Shown here piece after piece: positions 10,221-22,090 of a stretch of 64,000 nucleotides of DNA (positions are counted from its first letter, which is position 1; every line of letters begins with the position of its first letter). The DNA is from Paulownia fortunei. Its lineage: Eukaryota > Streptophyta > Magnoliopsida > Lamiales > Paulowniaceae. The notes under the pieces are model-generated. The model ran no database searches. It worked only from the letters and a program-made list of their open reading frames with translations, and was not told the DNA's origin. The stretch spans positions 15,430,868 through 15,494,867 of the forward strand of contig CM033124.1 of the NCBI GenBank assembly GCA_019321725.1, in the 5' to 3' direction. Position numbers and translations under genes: made by a program.

Positions 10221-11908
10221 TGTTGAGTTGGTTTTATACCAACAATTCGTATGCCTTTTTATTTAATAATTGATTCATTTTCGAGTATTTATAATACTTT
10301 TGATGTATTCAAGTTGAAATTTTGTAGGTAATAACAAAAGGACAAGAAAATGAAAAGAAACATATAACTTGGTTGAATTTTAGAAAAACCCTATTTATAG
10401 TGATAAGTGTTCATATTTTAATCATAACTCTTTGCTAAAATATCATTTTGACTTAATTATTAAACCATTGGAAAGATAAGAGATTTATCTACAACTTCTA
10501 TGTTTACTATAAAATCCAGTTTATTCGATTTCAATAAGAAAAAAATAGGTTAAAGAGTCTGCACTTGATTGAAATTTTTTAGTATGACATATTTTGGTAT
10601 TATGGCTATAACTCTTTTCACAGATTTTATATTGAGTTTATTCAAGTGGCTATAGAAAGCTAAGACAAAGGGATACAATTCATTAGAAGATATTAAATAC
10701 TAATTCATTTTAGAAAGAGGTCAAAAATGAGTTGAAAATGGCCAAATATTGTCAGGGAATGAGGAAAACTGCAGTAACGGTGCCTAGGTGCCAAACAAAA
10801 CAGAGAGCACGGCGTCTAAGCACCAAAAATAAGGCGCTTAGGTACCAAAAATAGAATGTACAGTACCTAGGCACCATAAGCTAGCACCTAGGTGTTGCCA
10901 AGCGGATAATCAAGGCTAAGATGGGCATTTTACTTTCTCTAGGGCATCCCAATTAGATTTTTAAGATTCCAAGAGCCTCTAAATGAAAGAAGAAGGGGAA
11001 TTTGAGACAAGAGAAGAGAAAGAAGATTGGGAGAAAATAAGAAAGATATAAGAAAAAAGAGTTTTGGGGAAGATGAGAGAAGTTCTTCCAAGCTTGAGAT
11101 AGAACATCTACAAGGAAAGAAATGAAGTTTGATTTTTATTTTCTTTTTTCACTTTGAATATTTTCACTTTGAATATGTGTATGAATATTGTTGAGATATC
11201 TTTCATTGTCACTATGAACTAATTTTCTTTTCTAGGGTTGTGATGTAATCTAATTAGGATGTGTTGAATACCTTTATAAATTCAATGCTCAATTTATTTA
11301 TCAAGTTAAGTTTTCTACGTTGTGCTTAATGCTTTCAATTACTTGGCCACTAATTGAATGATTTGTTAATCATATTGACCCGAGAGGTAATATATGTGTT
11401 TAGTTCTATGTGTAAAAAATCATAAATTGCATATGAGATAGGAATATATTTTCATGATTTGTATAGTCTTGTTGAAGATCCAAAAAACTAAATGGATTAT
11501 TGATTGTTGAAATTCATATAGGAATATAACGAGTTAACAATTGATGGTATTTTCATTAGACATTAGGAGAGGCTAGTGGATAATTTAGTGATTCTCGACT
11601 ATCATTTGAAAAATAAGTTGAAACTCATGAGATAAATTATTCAACTCAAACTAATTATGATAAAATCATAATCCTAGGTCCAATATTCATTGATATTCAT
11701 TTTTATTCAATTTTGCGCATCATTTTTTAAGAGTAATTTAACTTCATTTGAATTAATTGTCACTCGCTTTCGTTTGTTTAAATAAAATTTGAATTGACAA
11801 AATTTTTGGTATTTAGTAACTCTATAGTTTTCATGGGAATGATAATCTACTCATCATTTTATTACTTGTAACGATAACGTGCACTTACGTTCATGAATTT
11901 TTGCAACA
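10221..11908 (+). repeat. 3' LTR of the Athila-like element
   Basis: It begins TGTTGAG at 10221 and ends GCAACA at 11908 (TG...CA), 1688 bases. Its last 780 bases match 1-771. It contains the CCTAGG-palindrome cluster at about 10778-10900. A 16-base tandem duplication (TTTTCACTTTGAATAT, twice) at about 11145-11176 is absent from the 5' LTR and so arose after insertion. No coding capacity. Confidence 0.92.
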
Positions 11909-13328
11909 ACTTTGAAAGCTTGTAATGTATGGCTAAGATAATGGTAGAATAAAAGACAATATAGTAGCTCAAATTACTCATAGCACACAACTATTCTACA
12001 ACCTTATTGATGAGCACCACCTCATTTTCATCTCACACCTTCCCGAACCATTCCCTTTTTTTTATATCTTTTTTTTTTTGAAGTGCTACACACCCAAACT
12101 TATTTGTTTTTATGAACAATGGGTGTTGCTCTCTTTTTTCATATTTATTTAATTTAATTTTTTTTTTTGGGAAGAGGGGGGATGCAGAGGATTTTGTATA
12201 AATCATCATCTCTCCTTTGCCATTTTTTTTCAAACCACTTTCAATGCTCAAAATAATATTACTAGAATAACAATGAGCTGAGTGTGGGGTAATATGTAAG
12301 ATAAAAAAAAAAAAATTCATTGATTGAGGTTGATTTGTAGGGTAACAAAGAAAATGGCTCAATAGACTCAATTGGGGGACACTGGAGATTATGTATCTCA
12401 AATAGGGTGGTTTGAAAGGTTTAAATGATCCAAAAATGGCCTAAATTACTTTCCTAATGTTATGTAGCCTAGAATTTTATTTCGACAATCAAATAAGTTC
12501 TAGAATGATATGAGATCGCAAAAAAATTATCGAGTTCACATAAACTTTTTCAAGGCTATATGCTCAATATGTCAAAGGATAACAAGAAAAATAAAAATTG
12601 CCACAAGAGTCAAGCACATATATAAGCACAACATTAATCAATTTCCAAAAGCTATAAACAAATAAAATCAAATAAAACACATACATCTTAGGCGCTGCAA
12701 CGCGCTGCAATCCAGTGAGGATAGTGCCTAGGCACTGCACATTCTATCCTAGATAGACATTTCAACGCCTAGGCACTGCTCTTGCTGTCCAAGTTCGATT
12801 TCTATTGCGTTTATAGCCTATTTCAATTATTTTTTCACCATTTTCAAGGCTAAATTGGCTTTTAATATCTTCATATGAATTGTACTCCTATGTCTTGGAT
12901 TTTGATAGGTGCTTGAATCAACTCAATATAAGATCTATGGAAAGAATTATGCTTGAAATACTCAGATGTTTCAAACCAAAAAGTTTTGGTCAAGTGCAAA
13001 CTTTTTAATCTAATTGTTCTCATTTAAATCAAATGAATTAAATTTTGTGATAAACATAGAATTATAGATCTATCTCTTGGATTTCCAATAGTTCAAGAAA
13101 AAAGTCAAAATGATATTGGAGCAAAAAGTTATGATTGAAATATGAACACTACCCTCAATAGCACCAAAAAACAGATTATTCTAAATTTTAATCAAGTTTT
13201 ATGTTCCTTTCAATTTTTTTCTCATTTTGCTATTACCTAAATACATAAAAATTAAGATAAGTACTCATAAACTAATAAAAAAATTAAGCAAATGACACTC
13301 AATTAATGGATATAAAATCCATTCATCA
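11909..13328 (-). mobile_element. Right part of a reverse-oriented, internally deleted Athila relative
   Basis: Read on the minus strand, 13328 down to about 12690 is the first ~640 bases of an LTR (starts TGATGAATGG, contains the CCTAGG-type cluster at 12690-12780). The next stretch (about 12690 to 11909) is co-linear with the forward element's 3' internal region 9215-9845. The rest of the LTR and most of the internal region are therefore missing between these two parts. The forward element's LTR end abuts 11909 in the middle of this internal sequence, so it inserted here. At 13328 the homology with the segmental duplication (23077 on) starts exactly, giving a clean insertion boundary. Confidence 0.8.
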
Positions 13329-14069
13329 ACATACTTCGTGAATAATTTTAATTCGATCAAAAATTTATTTAAAAATAGTTTCGTGTGAAGACACTGCCAC
13401 ATCACGTATGCAGACATATGGTTTCTCTATTTGGCCCATTTCAATCTATATTGAAATGATGAGTCGGATCTCATTATGAGCGCAAATATTCGGGGAGGGT
13501 CCTACCACATTGGATCCATTTTGGATTTATAGATCGGGCAAATTCGAGAGGAAATTTGCAAACCTAAACACATTGAAAGAATGGAGCAAAAAATATAGAT
13601 ATTGGGGAGGCTAATATTTATTTTATTTAAAAAATAATCTTTTTTTAATTTTTTAGGGGATAAATTTTAAAATTTAATAATATATGTGGAATCCATCGCC
13701 TCTGCCTATCCTTAGCTCTATCTCTGCACATTGAATTGACCTTTATCTTTGAATCTTGCAATTGTGATGTGCATGAACCCTAACCAAAATATCATCTTCT
13801 GCCTTGTGTTTTTCTTCATTTTTCATTTTTCAAGTGAAAGTAGATAATTAGAATACATATATTAGAAGAATTTTCTTGCTTTTAAATAACTTATCCTAAA
13901 TATTATTATACAGTATTATTATTACAATTATGTAACGACGAGAAAAAATAAGATGTACATATATAGTTGTGAAAGATTTGGATTAAGTGATTAATCGAGC
14001 GACCTTTCACAAAAATAAGAATTGATTTCAAGAATTGAAATGTTTTTATGATATATATATATATATATA

Positions 14070-15053
14070 TTGATATGTTATCACTTTTTTAGCAGTACTT
14101 CTATTAAGCTCGGGTAGTTGAGTAGGTCATTATCTGCTGATATGAAAATTATGGGTATTATAGTACTGATATGAGAGTTTTGTGGTTTGGGCCTTATGGC
14201 CTCAGTAGGCTTATCCTATGTATTATAACCCGATTTATCTTGTATATTATAAAATCCATGAACTCGATTTATTGGGCATTGTCTGTATTCCGGTCCATAA
14301 TCCAAATGGACTTATTGAACTTAGCCTCTTCATCCTATTTTGGGCTCATATCCTATCATAAACCCCTACTATCGATCAAAACCTCGCATAGGAAGGGCTG
14401 GTCGAGAGTAGAGAGTGCTGGAGTGGATCATCTCTTGAGGTGAGTAGTTTATGGCAGGTCACCTCTTTGGGTTAGTAACTTGGACATGTCACCTCTTGGA
14501 GTGAGTAGCTTGGAACATGTTACCTATTGAAGTTGCATTCCTTATTTTGGTGTTAGCCCATTTTGGTTCCTATATAGGGGAATAGACTCATTCAGGGCCC
14601 TAAAATTGCATTTAAGGGCTTATCGAATATGGAGGTTGATATAAGCTCTCAAATATGGGAGCCGATAAGGCTCCTCAATGGTGTAGGATATTTCAAGTGT
14701 GGGAGCTAGAAGGGCTCCTCGAGGGTGGTGGTTGATAGAACCTTTTAAGTATGAAAGTCGTTAGGGCTCCTAGAAGATGAAAAATGGTAGGACCTCTCAA
14801 GTGTAGGAGTCGGTAGGGCTCCTCTAGGGTAGAAATGGATAGGACCTCTTAAGTATAAAAGTCGGTAGAGCTCCTCAAATGTGGAGGTCGGTAGGACCTC
14901 TCAATTGTGGGAGCTGGTAGGGCTCATTGAGTGTGTCGTCTTGATTGCCTAGGACTAAGCATATGGCCTCGATGGGCATCCAGATATCCCAATATGTACT
15001 TTATCATTGGCCTCAAAAATAATCTTACTTGTGAGATTTTAGGGTTGAGCTAA
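14070..15053. repeat. LTR-like block with nested short tandem repeats (copy A)
   Basis: The counterpart in copy B is 23818-25376. Within it are three ~33-base units around 14435-14530 (each with GTCACCTCTT and GTGAGTAGCTTGG) and then the hairpin minisatellite. The general look (a dispersed block starting near TGTTATCAC with internal tandem repeats and no ORF) suggests the LTR of another retrotransposon, but I cannot see target duplications that prove it. Confidence 0.5.
14631..14930. repeat. Minisatellite of alternating short hairpins (copy A)
   Basis: The units are about 27-29 bases. Each holds a short inverted repeat with a fixed five-base spacer, for example GAGGTC-GGTAG-GACCTC at 14884-14900 and GGAGCC-GATAA-GGCTCC at about 14660. 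Two stem types tend to alternate along the array. A longer version lies at 24790-25250. Confidence 0.8.
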
Positions 15054-15058
15054 CCAGG

Positions 15059-16652
15059 TGTTGCAAAAATTCGTGAACGCAAGTGGACGTTAGCATATAC
15101 AAGTAATAAAGTGATAAATAAATTATCGTTCCCATGAGAATTGTTGAATTATTAATTATCGAAATTATTTTAACTCTAATTTTATTTGAATAAACGAAAG
15201 TCAATGTTGATGTTTATGATTACTAACAAAATCTAACTATACTAAACAAATAATCAAAATCAACTAATGATGAAATTCAATAACTAAAAGTCTAGGGTTA
15301 TTATTTCACCATAATTAATCCGAATTGAATAATTTATCTCAACAATCTCAATTTAATTCTCAAGTGATAGTCGAGAATCTCTAAATTATCCACTAACCTC
15401 TCCCAAGGTCTAATGAAAATATTATCAATTGTTAATACACTATATTCCTATATGAATTACAACAATCAATAATTCATTAGGTTTTATGGATCTCCAACAA
15501 AAAACTACAAAACTATGTAACTATATTCTTATCTCACATGCAATTTTTTATTTTCTACACATAGAACTAGACACATATATCACCTCTCGGGTCAATATGA
15601 TTAACAATCATTTAATTAGTGGTCAAGTAATTGAAAACATTAAGAACAATGTAGAAAACTCAATTTGAAGATAAATTGATAATTGAATTGATACAAATAT
15701 TCAAAATATCATAATTAAATTACATCACAACCCTAGAAAAATAAATAAATTCATGATGGTAAAAAATAAAAGATAAATGAAAATATTCATACACATAATT
15801 AATGAGAGAAAGAAAAAAAATAAAATAAAACTTGGAAATAGGATGGGTTTCTTTCCCTTGTAAATGTCTTCTTCTCAACTTTTGAAAGAAATCTCTCTTC
15901 TTCCTTCTTCTTTCTTGACTTCTTTTCTCTTCTTTCCCTCCCCCTCTCTAAAAATCTGAAATGGAGGCTCTTGAGATCTTAAAAATCATATGGAGATGCC
16001 TTAAACAGGGTAAAATAACAATTTTTCCCTTAGTTATCTGCTCGGCGCCCATTCTGTCCAAAGCAGTGCTTGCAGCGCCTAGGCGCTGCACTTGCTGCCC
16101 AAGATCTAACTCTGCAGCGTCAATTACCTTTTTCAATCGATTTTTCACCACTTTCAAAACCAAATTGATTTTTCATATCTTCATATGAATTGTATCCTAT
16201 GTCTTATATTTCTATATTTTCATGAATCAACTCAATATGACATCTGTGGAGCGAGTTATGATCAAAATACCAAAATATATCATATTAGGAATTTTCAGTC
16301 AAGTGCAGACAATTTAACCCGATTTGTCTCATTGAAATAGAAATAACTGAATTTCATAATAAACATAAAAGTTATAGATATATCTCTTGGATTTCCAATG
16401 GTTCAAAAAATAAGTTAAAATGATATTGGAGTAAAACGTTATGATTGAATTACGAACACTACCCTCAATAGCACTAAAAATGGATTATTTTAAATTTTAA
16501 CCAAATTTTATATTTCTTTCCATTTTCTTCTCATTTTGCTATTACTTATAATATTTCAAACTAAATATATAAAAAGTAATATAAATACTTAAAAACTAAT
16601 CAAAAAATTAAATAAATGGTATTCAATTAATGGGTATAAAATCCACTCATCA
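15059..16652 (-). mobile_element. Solo LTR of an Athila-type element with 5-bp target duplication
   Basis: On the minus strand it begins TGATGAGTGG at 16652 and ends TTTTTGCAACA at 15059, with the same ends and internal landmarks (AACGATAATTTA, the CCTAGG cluster at 16045-16110) as the LTR at 10221-11908. It is flanked by the direct repeat CCAGG at 15054-15058 and 16653-16657. The duplicated copy B has the uninterrupted site (GACCAG followed by the same downstream sequence, about 25371-25380). There is no internal retroelement sequence, so this is a recombination-derived solo LTR. Confidence 0.92.
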
Positions 16653-16659
16653 CCAGGCT

Positions 16660-17190
16660 CATTAGTAATCTTAAGGAAATCTCATCGATCTCTGTGGTCG
16701 ATGGCAATATAGCATTTTGTTTAGTAGTAGAGTAGACATACAATGGAATAAAGTGAAAGATAATGAAAGTATAAAGGAGTAAAGTGATATAACTAAAATT
16801 ACATGAAAGTAAAGTGATACTCATAAAAAATAAAAGATATAAAATCAAATTAACCCTATTTAATTTATATTTGTGCTTTGTCTCTTATTCATTATAAAGA
16901 ATTCTATCAAGATAGCTATTCTTTTTGTCGTCGAAAATTATCACGTATTTTTCATTCCGTATTTAATTAATTAAATAATTTTCATATTGGACTATTTTGT
17001 ACTTGCCCAATCTCATATTTCTCCATTGAAATCTTTTATGTTGGGTATGATTCATTGAATCATTTATTGTTTAAAAAATCAAGATGATCAAATCGGACTC
17101 AAATTGGATTCAAAATTCAAGTGCAAATATTTAATTCTTAAGCGGTTTTAGGGGTTCAGATGCGGGGTTCAGATGCAAGACCATCACAAT
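16660..17190. repeat. Conserved block downstream of the O-methyltransferase loci (copy A)
   Basis: AT-rich non-coding DNA shared with 25380-25900 (locus B) and, from its later part on, with 44170-44642 (locus E), ending at GATGCAAGACCATCACAAT. It marks the 3' flank of an ancestral duplication unit. Confidence 0.75.
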
Positions 17191-17442
17191 TATAGGAAGA
17201 TGAATGAATAAATGTAACAAATCACAACATATTCTATTTAACACCCTATTAAACCAGAAAGGTAAAAACCTTATTTCATAATAAGTAGCAAAAAACTTAT
17301 TACACGGCTACAAATCGATCTGGTTTCCCCTCTTCTTTTTCAGTTTTTTTCTCATTGAGTAAATGAAACTATGTTTAGTGGAAGAAAAAGATTTAACAAT
17401 AAACACACACTGAATATCAAAAACCCAGAAAATGGTCTTAGA

Positions 17443-19658
17443 TTATTTCCAGAGTTCCATGATCCAAGAATTGTGGGCGCAGCAAACGTTGTGAAATTCT
17501 TCAAATCCAGCCCCTTTAGCCAAGCCTGAAATTCCCTTTCTGTCCTTTCCTTACCTCCTGGAGTCAGGGCCAACATAGCCAGATCCATACTGATAACATC
17601 CTTGGTGGCCAACCCATTATCTGGGGCCTCTGGTAGAATCCACTCTGCCAAAATCACTTTCCCATTTTCTGGAAGTGCTTCATAACAATTCTTCAACAAT
17701 TTGAGGCAGTGTTCATCACTCCAATTATGACATATCCACTGCATCATTGAACAACAACAATCACTCAAAACTGTCTATATGTCTACTTGTCCAATGAATT
17801 TGTGATTCGTTAGATTAAACACATTTAATATCATCATTTTACTTTATATATAAGTATTCACGAAGATAGTATTGTAATGAATTTGCTAAAGGTGCAAAAT
17901 TATATGATATCAACTCATGACTATTTTACTTATATCTTCTTCAATAATCAGTTTGATAGGGTTGGAAAACTATTCATTTTGTTCACAATAAATGAAGCTC
18001 ACCTTCATGAAAATTGCATCTCCTTTAGGCACACTCACAAACATGTCTCCACCAACATGCTCCACACCTGTTTAAATCATCATCATAATCAAGATAGTTT
18101 TTCAGTGTATGGAAGTAAATAATGTTTGTTAGTAGAAGAAAGAAAAACGTAAACCTGGACAAGATGGAGCAACTTCGACAACGTGGGGCAAATCGAAATT
18201 AATGGCTTTAATGGATGGATATTAGAAATGATCATAATGAGTGTTGCTCCTGTTCCACCACCAACATCCACCACAGATTTGACGCCCTCAAAACCCTTAT
18301 ATGTTTCAAGAAATTTCTTCATGACGATGGTGGAATGGTCGGACATTGCTTTGTTAAATAACTTGTTAAACCTTGGGTCTGTGCCATGGTACTCAAATTT
18401 ACTCATTCCATACGCCTTGTTGAACGGAATTCCACCATCAAGAACTGCATCTTTAAGGTGGTACCTATCATTCATATATACATATATTATGTACATATCT
18501 CTGTATTTACAAAATATATGTGTGTTCTTATATATGTGTCTATATATAGATATACATAAATATATAAATATATATATGTATATTTATATATACATAACTA
18601 TATATTAATGCAAATTTTATATAAATATATTTAAAACTTAGTTTATAAATGAGTATGAATTTTGTATATATTTATATTCGTATAAATATTTAATATTAAT
18701 TTGGCTGTATTTTCTACAAATACATATATGTTTATGTATATTTTTGTAACAAATATATTTATATTGTATTGATATATTGATATATTCATTTTTATATAAA
18801 TATAATTATTTATAAATATATACATATATATATATATATCATATATATTTGATTTGAGAAAGTGGGGAATAACTTTGGTTATTAAAAACTCTGGAGAGCA
18901 AAATTACTTAAAACAACTTTGAGTTATTTACAAAAAATAATAAGAAGTGAGAAAATCATCCTCAATCCTACTTTTAGGTTCTAGCTGACATTTCCAAACA
19001 CTAAAAAAAGCATTTGCGAACACTCCCTAACTTCAAATTTTCGTCTTATCTCTTTCGTGTCACCTAATACTGCCACTACACTTAGAATATATACCAAACT
19101 ACAATATGAATTTTAAAAAGAATTTCAAAGAATATAATTGTCATAAAATTACGGCATGCCATGAAAATATCAGTATATCCCCAGAATAAATTATTAAAGT
19201 AAAATTCGAATCAATTTATATTTGATAATTATAATAGTTAAAAAAAAACGTTGTGAAATGAAAAAAACTTACCAGCTCTCCATGTAGACTTTATCTTGAT
19301 TAAAGAGCACTGCAGGAGCGATAGAAACTCCATCATCATTCTCCGTCAAGAACTTGCAAACCGGAGCCAAAGAATACAGCCTCTCAACGCCGCCGTCGGG
19401 CAGACTTCTGAGGCTGCAATTTAGAACAGAATAGCTGGCGAGGAGGCGGAGGATTCTGTCAAGCATGATTTGCGCCTCCGGGTTGGTGGTGGGAAGCTGG
19501 ACGGCGAGTTCCGCCGCAGAAACAAAGGAGCCGGGGCCAGCTTTCTTGATGAGCTCGAGCAAGTCGAGCTCTATGGCGGATTTAAGAACCATGGGGAGCA
19601 CAGAAGCGCCGCCTAGCTGCATGGCGAATAAAACGGTTTCTTCTTCTGAATACTCCAT
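17443..19658 (-). pseudogene. COMT-like O-methyltransferase locus A, two frameshifts
   Basis: Family: class I plant caffeate-type O-methyltransferases, SAM-dependent homodimeric cytosolic enzymes that methylate phenolic hydroxyls. Four exons on the minus strand, all with GT..AG borders: 19658-19273, 18464-18155, 18067-18003 and 17738-17443. Exon 1 encodes the dimerisation domain (starts MEYSEEE). Exon 2 has the SAM motif DVGGGTGA. Exon 3 has GGDMF. Exon 4 has [11 protein letters not shown] (Asp to Asn after the catalytic His) and [10 protein letters not shown]. Exon 2 lacks one base near 18222 (310 nt against 311 in C and D), and exon 4 lacks one base near 17524, shifting the last ~30 codons. 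Without these the protein would be 352 aa. Both indels shorten a short run of identical bases, so assembly error is possible. Confidence 0.88.
18465..19272 (-). other. Intron 1 of locus A, AT-rich
   Basis: The right-hand part matches the far end of intron 1 in locus B. The boundary near 18464-18480 joins sequences that are 1.6 kb apart in B. It is mostly TATATA-type low-complexity sequence at 18480-18850, then 380 bases (18850-19240) with no counterpart in B and no feature I recognise. Confidence 0.75.
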
Positions 19659-19760
19659 TCTTGAAGTTGCAGTTTTTTCACCTGTTTTTTTTACTTGGTT
19701 GATTTATTTTTTCTGGTGTAAGCTTTGGAGTGATGTAATGTGGAGGCTGAGAAGAAGGGG

Positions 19761-19767
19761 TATATAT
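19761..19767 (-). promoter_or_regulatory. TATA box of locus A
   Basis: GCATATATACCC on the minus strand lies about 100 bases upstream of the ATG at 19658 and is kept at the same place in locus B (29742-29748). Confidence 0.6.
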
Positions 19768-19794
19768 GCTGTTTTGTGTTAGTCTGGAATTTAC

Positions 19795-20165
19795 CACTTC
19801 ATATATCGTTTTTATATAATAAATATTTGCAAATATATAAAATCTGTAAAATATTTTACCTCATATTTCATATTATAAATACATGAAATATATAAAACGT
19901 GTTATATATTTGGTATCCTACATTATAAATACATGCAAATGGATGAAACGTGTACAATATTTTACCTCATATATTATGTATCCCATATTTAAATATATGC
20001 AAATGTATAAAATAGGTAAAATATTTCATCTTGTATATTTCATATCCATATTTTAAATACATGCAAATTTATAAAAAGTTTTAAAACATTTTCATCTCGT
20101 ATATTTTGTACTCTTTATTATAAATACACGCAAATATATAAAGCATATAATATATTTCGTCTCTT
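19795..20165. repeat. ~75-bp minisatellite upstream of locus A, about five units
   Basis: Degenerate units of the form AAATACATGCAAATATATAA, a TAAAATATTT core, then TCATATTT... repeat from about 19795 to 20165. The array starts about 30 bases behind the TATA box. Locus B has the same array with about one unit fewer (29785-30070). Confidence 0.75.
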
Positions 20166-20195
20166 ACACTAGACACCACCAATACAGAACAATTC

Positions 20196-20202
20196 ACCTA
20201 CC
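20196..20202 (+). promoter_or_regulatory. ACCTACC (AC-I type) element upstream of locus A
   Basis: An exact ACCTACC on the + strand, about 540 bases upstream of the ATG of A. It is conserved in B at 30105. Known: AC elements are bound by MYB regulators of phenylpropanoid genes. A single 7-mer is weak evidence by itself. Confidence 0.4.
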
Positions 20203-20209
20203 TTCCTTT

Positions 20210-22090
20210 CGTTTTCTTTAGAATTTGCATGATGTTTCAAAATTTTAATTTTAACAGGATAAATTTTTTGAAAAATAATTTTTGAAGAATTCATTTTTGG
20301 AAAAAAAAAAAAAAGGTAGTTGGTTAATTTTAAAAATCATGGAGGAAGGGTGAACAAAAAGTTGGTCCGATTAGATCAGTAATTGCTTTGAATTTTGTAA
20401 ATAATGGTGGTCAAATACCTTTTTAAGTAGCATTTATATTGTGCATAAGTGGTTGAAAATTGAAATTTTTGTTCAAGTTTATATTTTGTATCAAAATTGT
20501 AACTACTCATTCTCATATATTCCCATCCATAGTTATTTCATTTTGAAATATTTCCAATCTCAATAGATAAATTAATTTTTTTGCAATATTCATTTAGTCA
20601 AAAAGAAAGAAATTAATATAGGGATTTAAAAATCTTGGTTAATTCACTCTTTCTGTGATTAACTTGTAATTAGTATTTGAATTAGATTTTTTTTTTCTAA
20701 AAGTTAAGTGCAAAGGCAAATTGTGTTTTTCTAAAACCTAATCAAATCGGACTTGCATTTGAGTTCATCCACATGAAGAAATGTACATTTTCCTTTATTA
20801 TATTTTGCAGTATACCATCTTTTCATGAAACAATTTTCATGTACAACTTTCATATATTAATAAATAGTTGTTTGATTCCACAAACCAAACCTAGTACAAC
20901 CTATCCCATAATTTTTTAGCTAGGTGGCTGGTGGCCACCAATTTCATGTTAACGATAAAAAAAAATTAAATCACTTAATATTTATTAAAAAAAATTATTT
21001 GAACTCAATTTATTATATATAATAAATTAATTTAAATATATTTTTTCATTTGATGATATTTGAAATTCAATTCAAGTTTTACTTGATTAAAAAAAAATAA
21101 TAAAATATTTATAAAAAAATCAAACTTTTCGATGTGAAAATTCGTGTTTGACTCGATTAAAATTTGATCATATTAATAATTAAATCAAATTCAAATATAA
21201 TTTTTAAAACTTAATTAAAATTCAAATAAATTTAAATAATAACATATAAACTCAACTCAATTTGTTAATACTTATATATATATGTACAATTAAATTATCA
21301 AACTTACGTGTGTAGTATCATCTAACTATCATTTGTTATAGTGCTTTCTTCATCCAAAACTAAATATTTAATGGTTACCGCAGTTAATTTGTTATTTTTA
21401 TGAAGAAAATGGAGTAATTTTGTAAATATCAAAAGTTATAAGAATACTAAAAAGACACAATCAAGTGGACATTTATATATAAATAAAAAAATATTTTCAA
21501 GTATATCAATTTGAAATATATGCAAACAAATTTTACAAGTTGAACTGACGTATTGTTTGATCATTTTACATTCATTCATTAATTAGCTATTAATAATTTT
21601 GAGTAGCTGACTTATTAACATCATGGGCTTTTACTTATTTATAAATAATTGGATAATTTTAATTTTTTTGACGCGTTAAATATTTTATTGGTACACATTT
21701 TTCGCTATAATTTTATTAATTATGTGTTTGAGTAGAGCTAAGGAACAAGTCAATATTCTTTTTAAAAAAATAATAATAAATACATTATTGGATGGGAGAT
21801 GATGAATCAATTGTATTTTTAAAAAAAATAAATAAAAAAGGAAAAAGTAAAACCTGGATGAAAACACTACTATGTAGATAAGATTTCTTTAATTAAGCTG
21901 TCAAATGCATACCCTACGGCCTACTGCGACATGAAAGTAAGAAATTTCTGCATTTGAACTGCTGCATATTTATACTTTGTCCTATATTTATTGCTTTAGC
22001 TTAATAAGGTACAAAGTTTAGATATATTTAATGATCTAGTTCAATAAGATATAGGGAGTTCAGATAATAGTTGAAAAACTAGAAAATATT
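20210..22090. other. Gene-free upstream flank of locus A
   Basis: AT-rich DNA co-linear with 30115-31880 of copy B. I see no ORF, RNA gene or clear transposon ends in it. Confidence 0.6.

Larger units (their letters stand above)
1..11908 (+). mobile_element. Athila-like Ty3/gypsy LTR retrotransposon, decayed, 5' end outside the window
   Basis: Seen: the sequence at 1-771 recurs at about 11125-11908, so these are the two LTRs. Between them lie, in order, a primer-binding site, gag, aspartic protease, reverse transcriptase, RNase H, integrase, a long non-pol region with an env-like ORF, and a polypurine tract just before the 3' LTR. This order (PR-RT-RH-INT, then a large 3' region) is Ty3/gypsy, and the 'putative plant transposon protein' type ORF after integrase points to the Athila clade. 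Every ORF is broken by stops or frameshifts, so the copy is dead. In the first 200 bases the LTRs differ by a handful of substitutions and small indels by eye, so insertion is not very recent. It sits inside another, reverse-oriented Athila relative (11909-13328). Confidence 0.93.

Noticed and set aside
14631..14930. Possible CRISPR-like array (repeat with hairpins)
   Set aside because: The units are contiguous and diverged, with no unique spacers, and the host is a plant.
18543..18850. Short Ile/Tyr-rich frames
   Set aside because: Low-complexity ATATAT intron sequence.
17443..19658. Programmed frameshifting as an explanation for locus A
   Set aside because: No slippery heptamer at the sites, two shifts would be needed, and the family never uses it.
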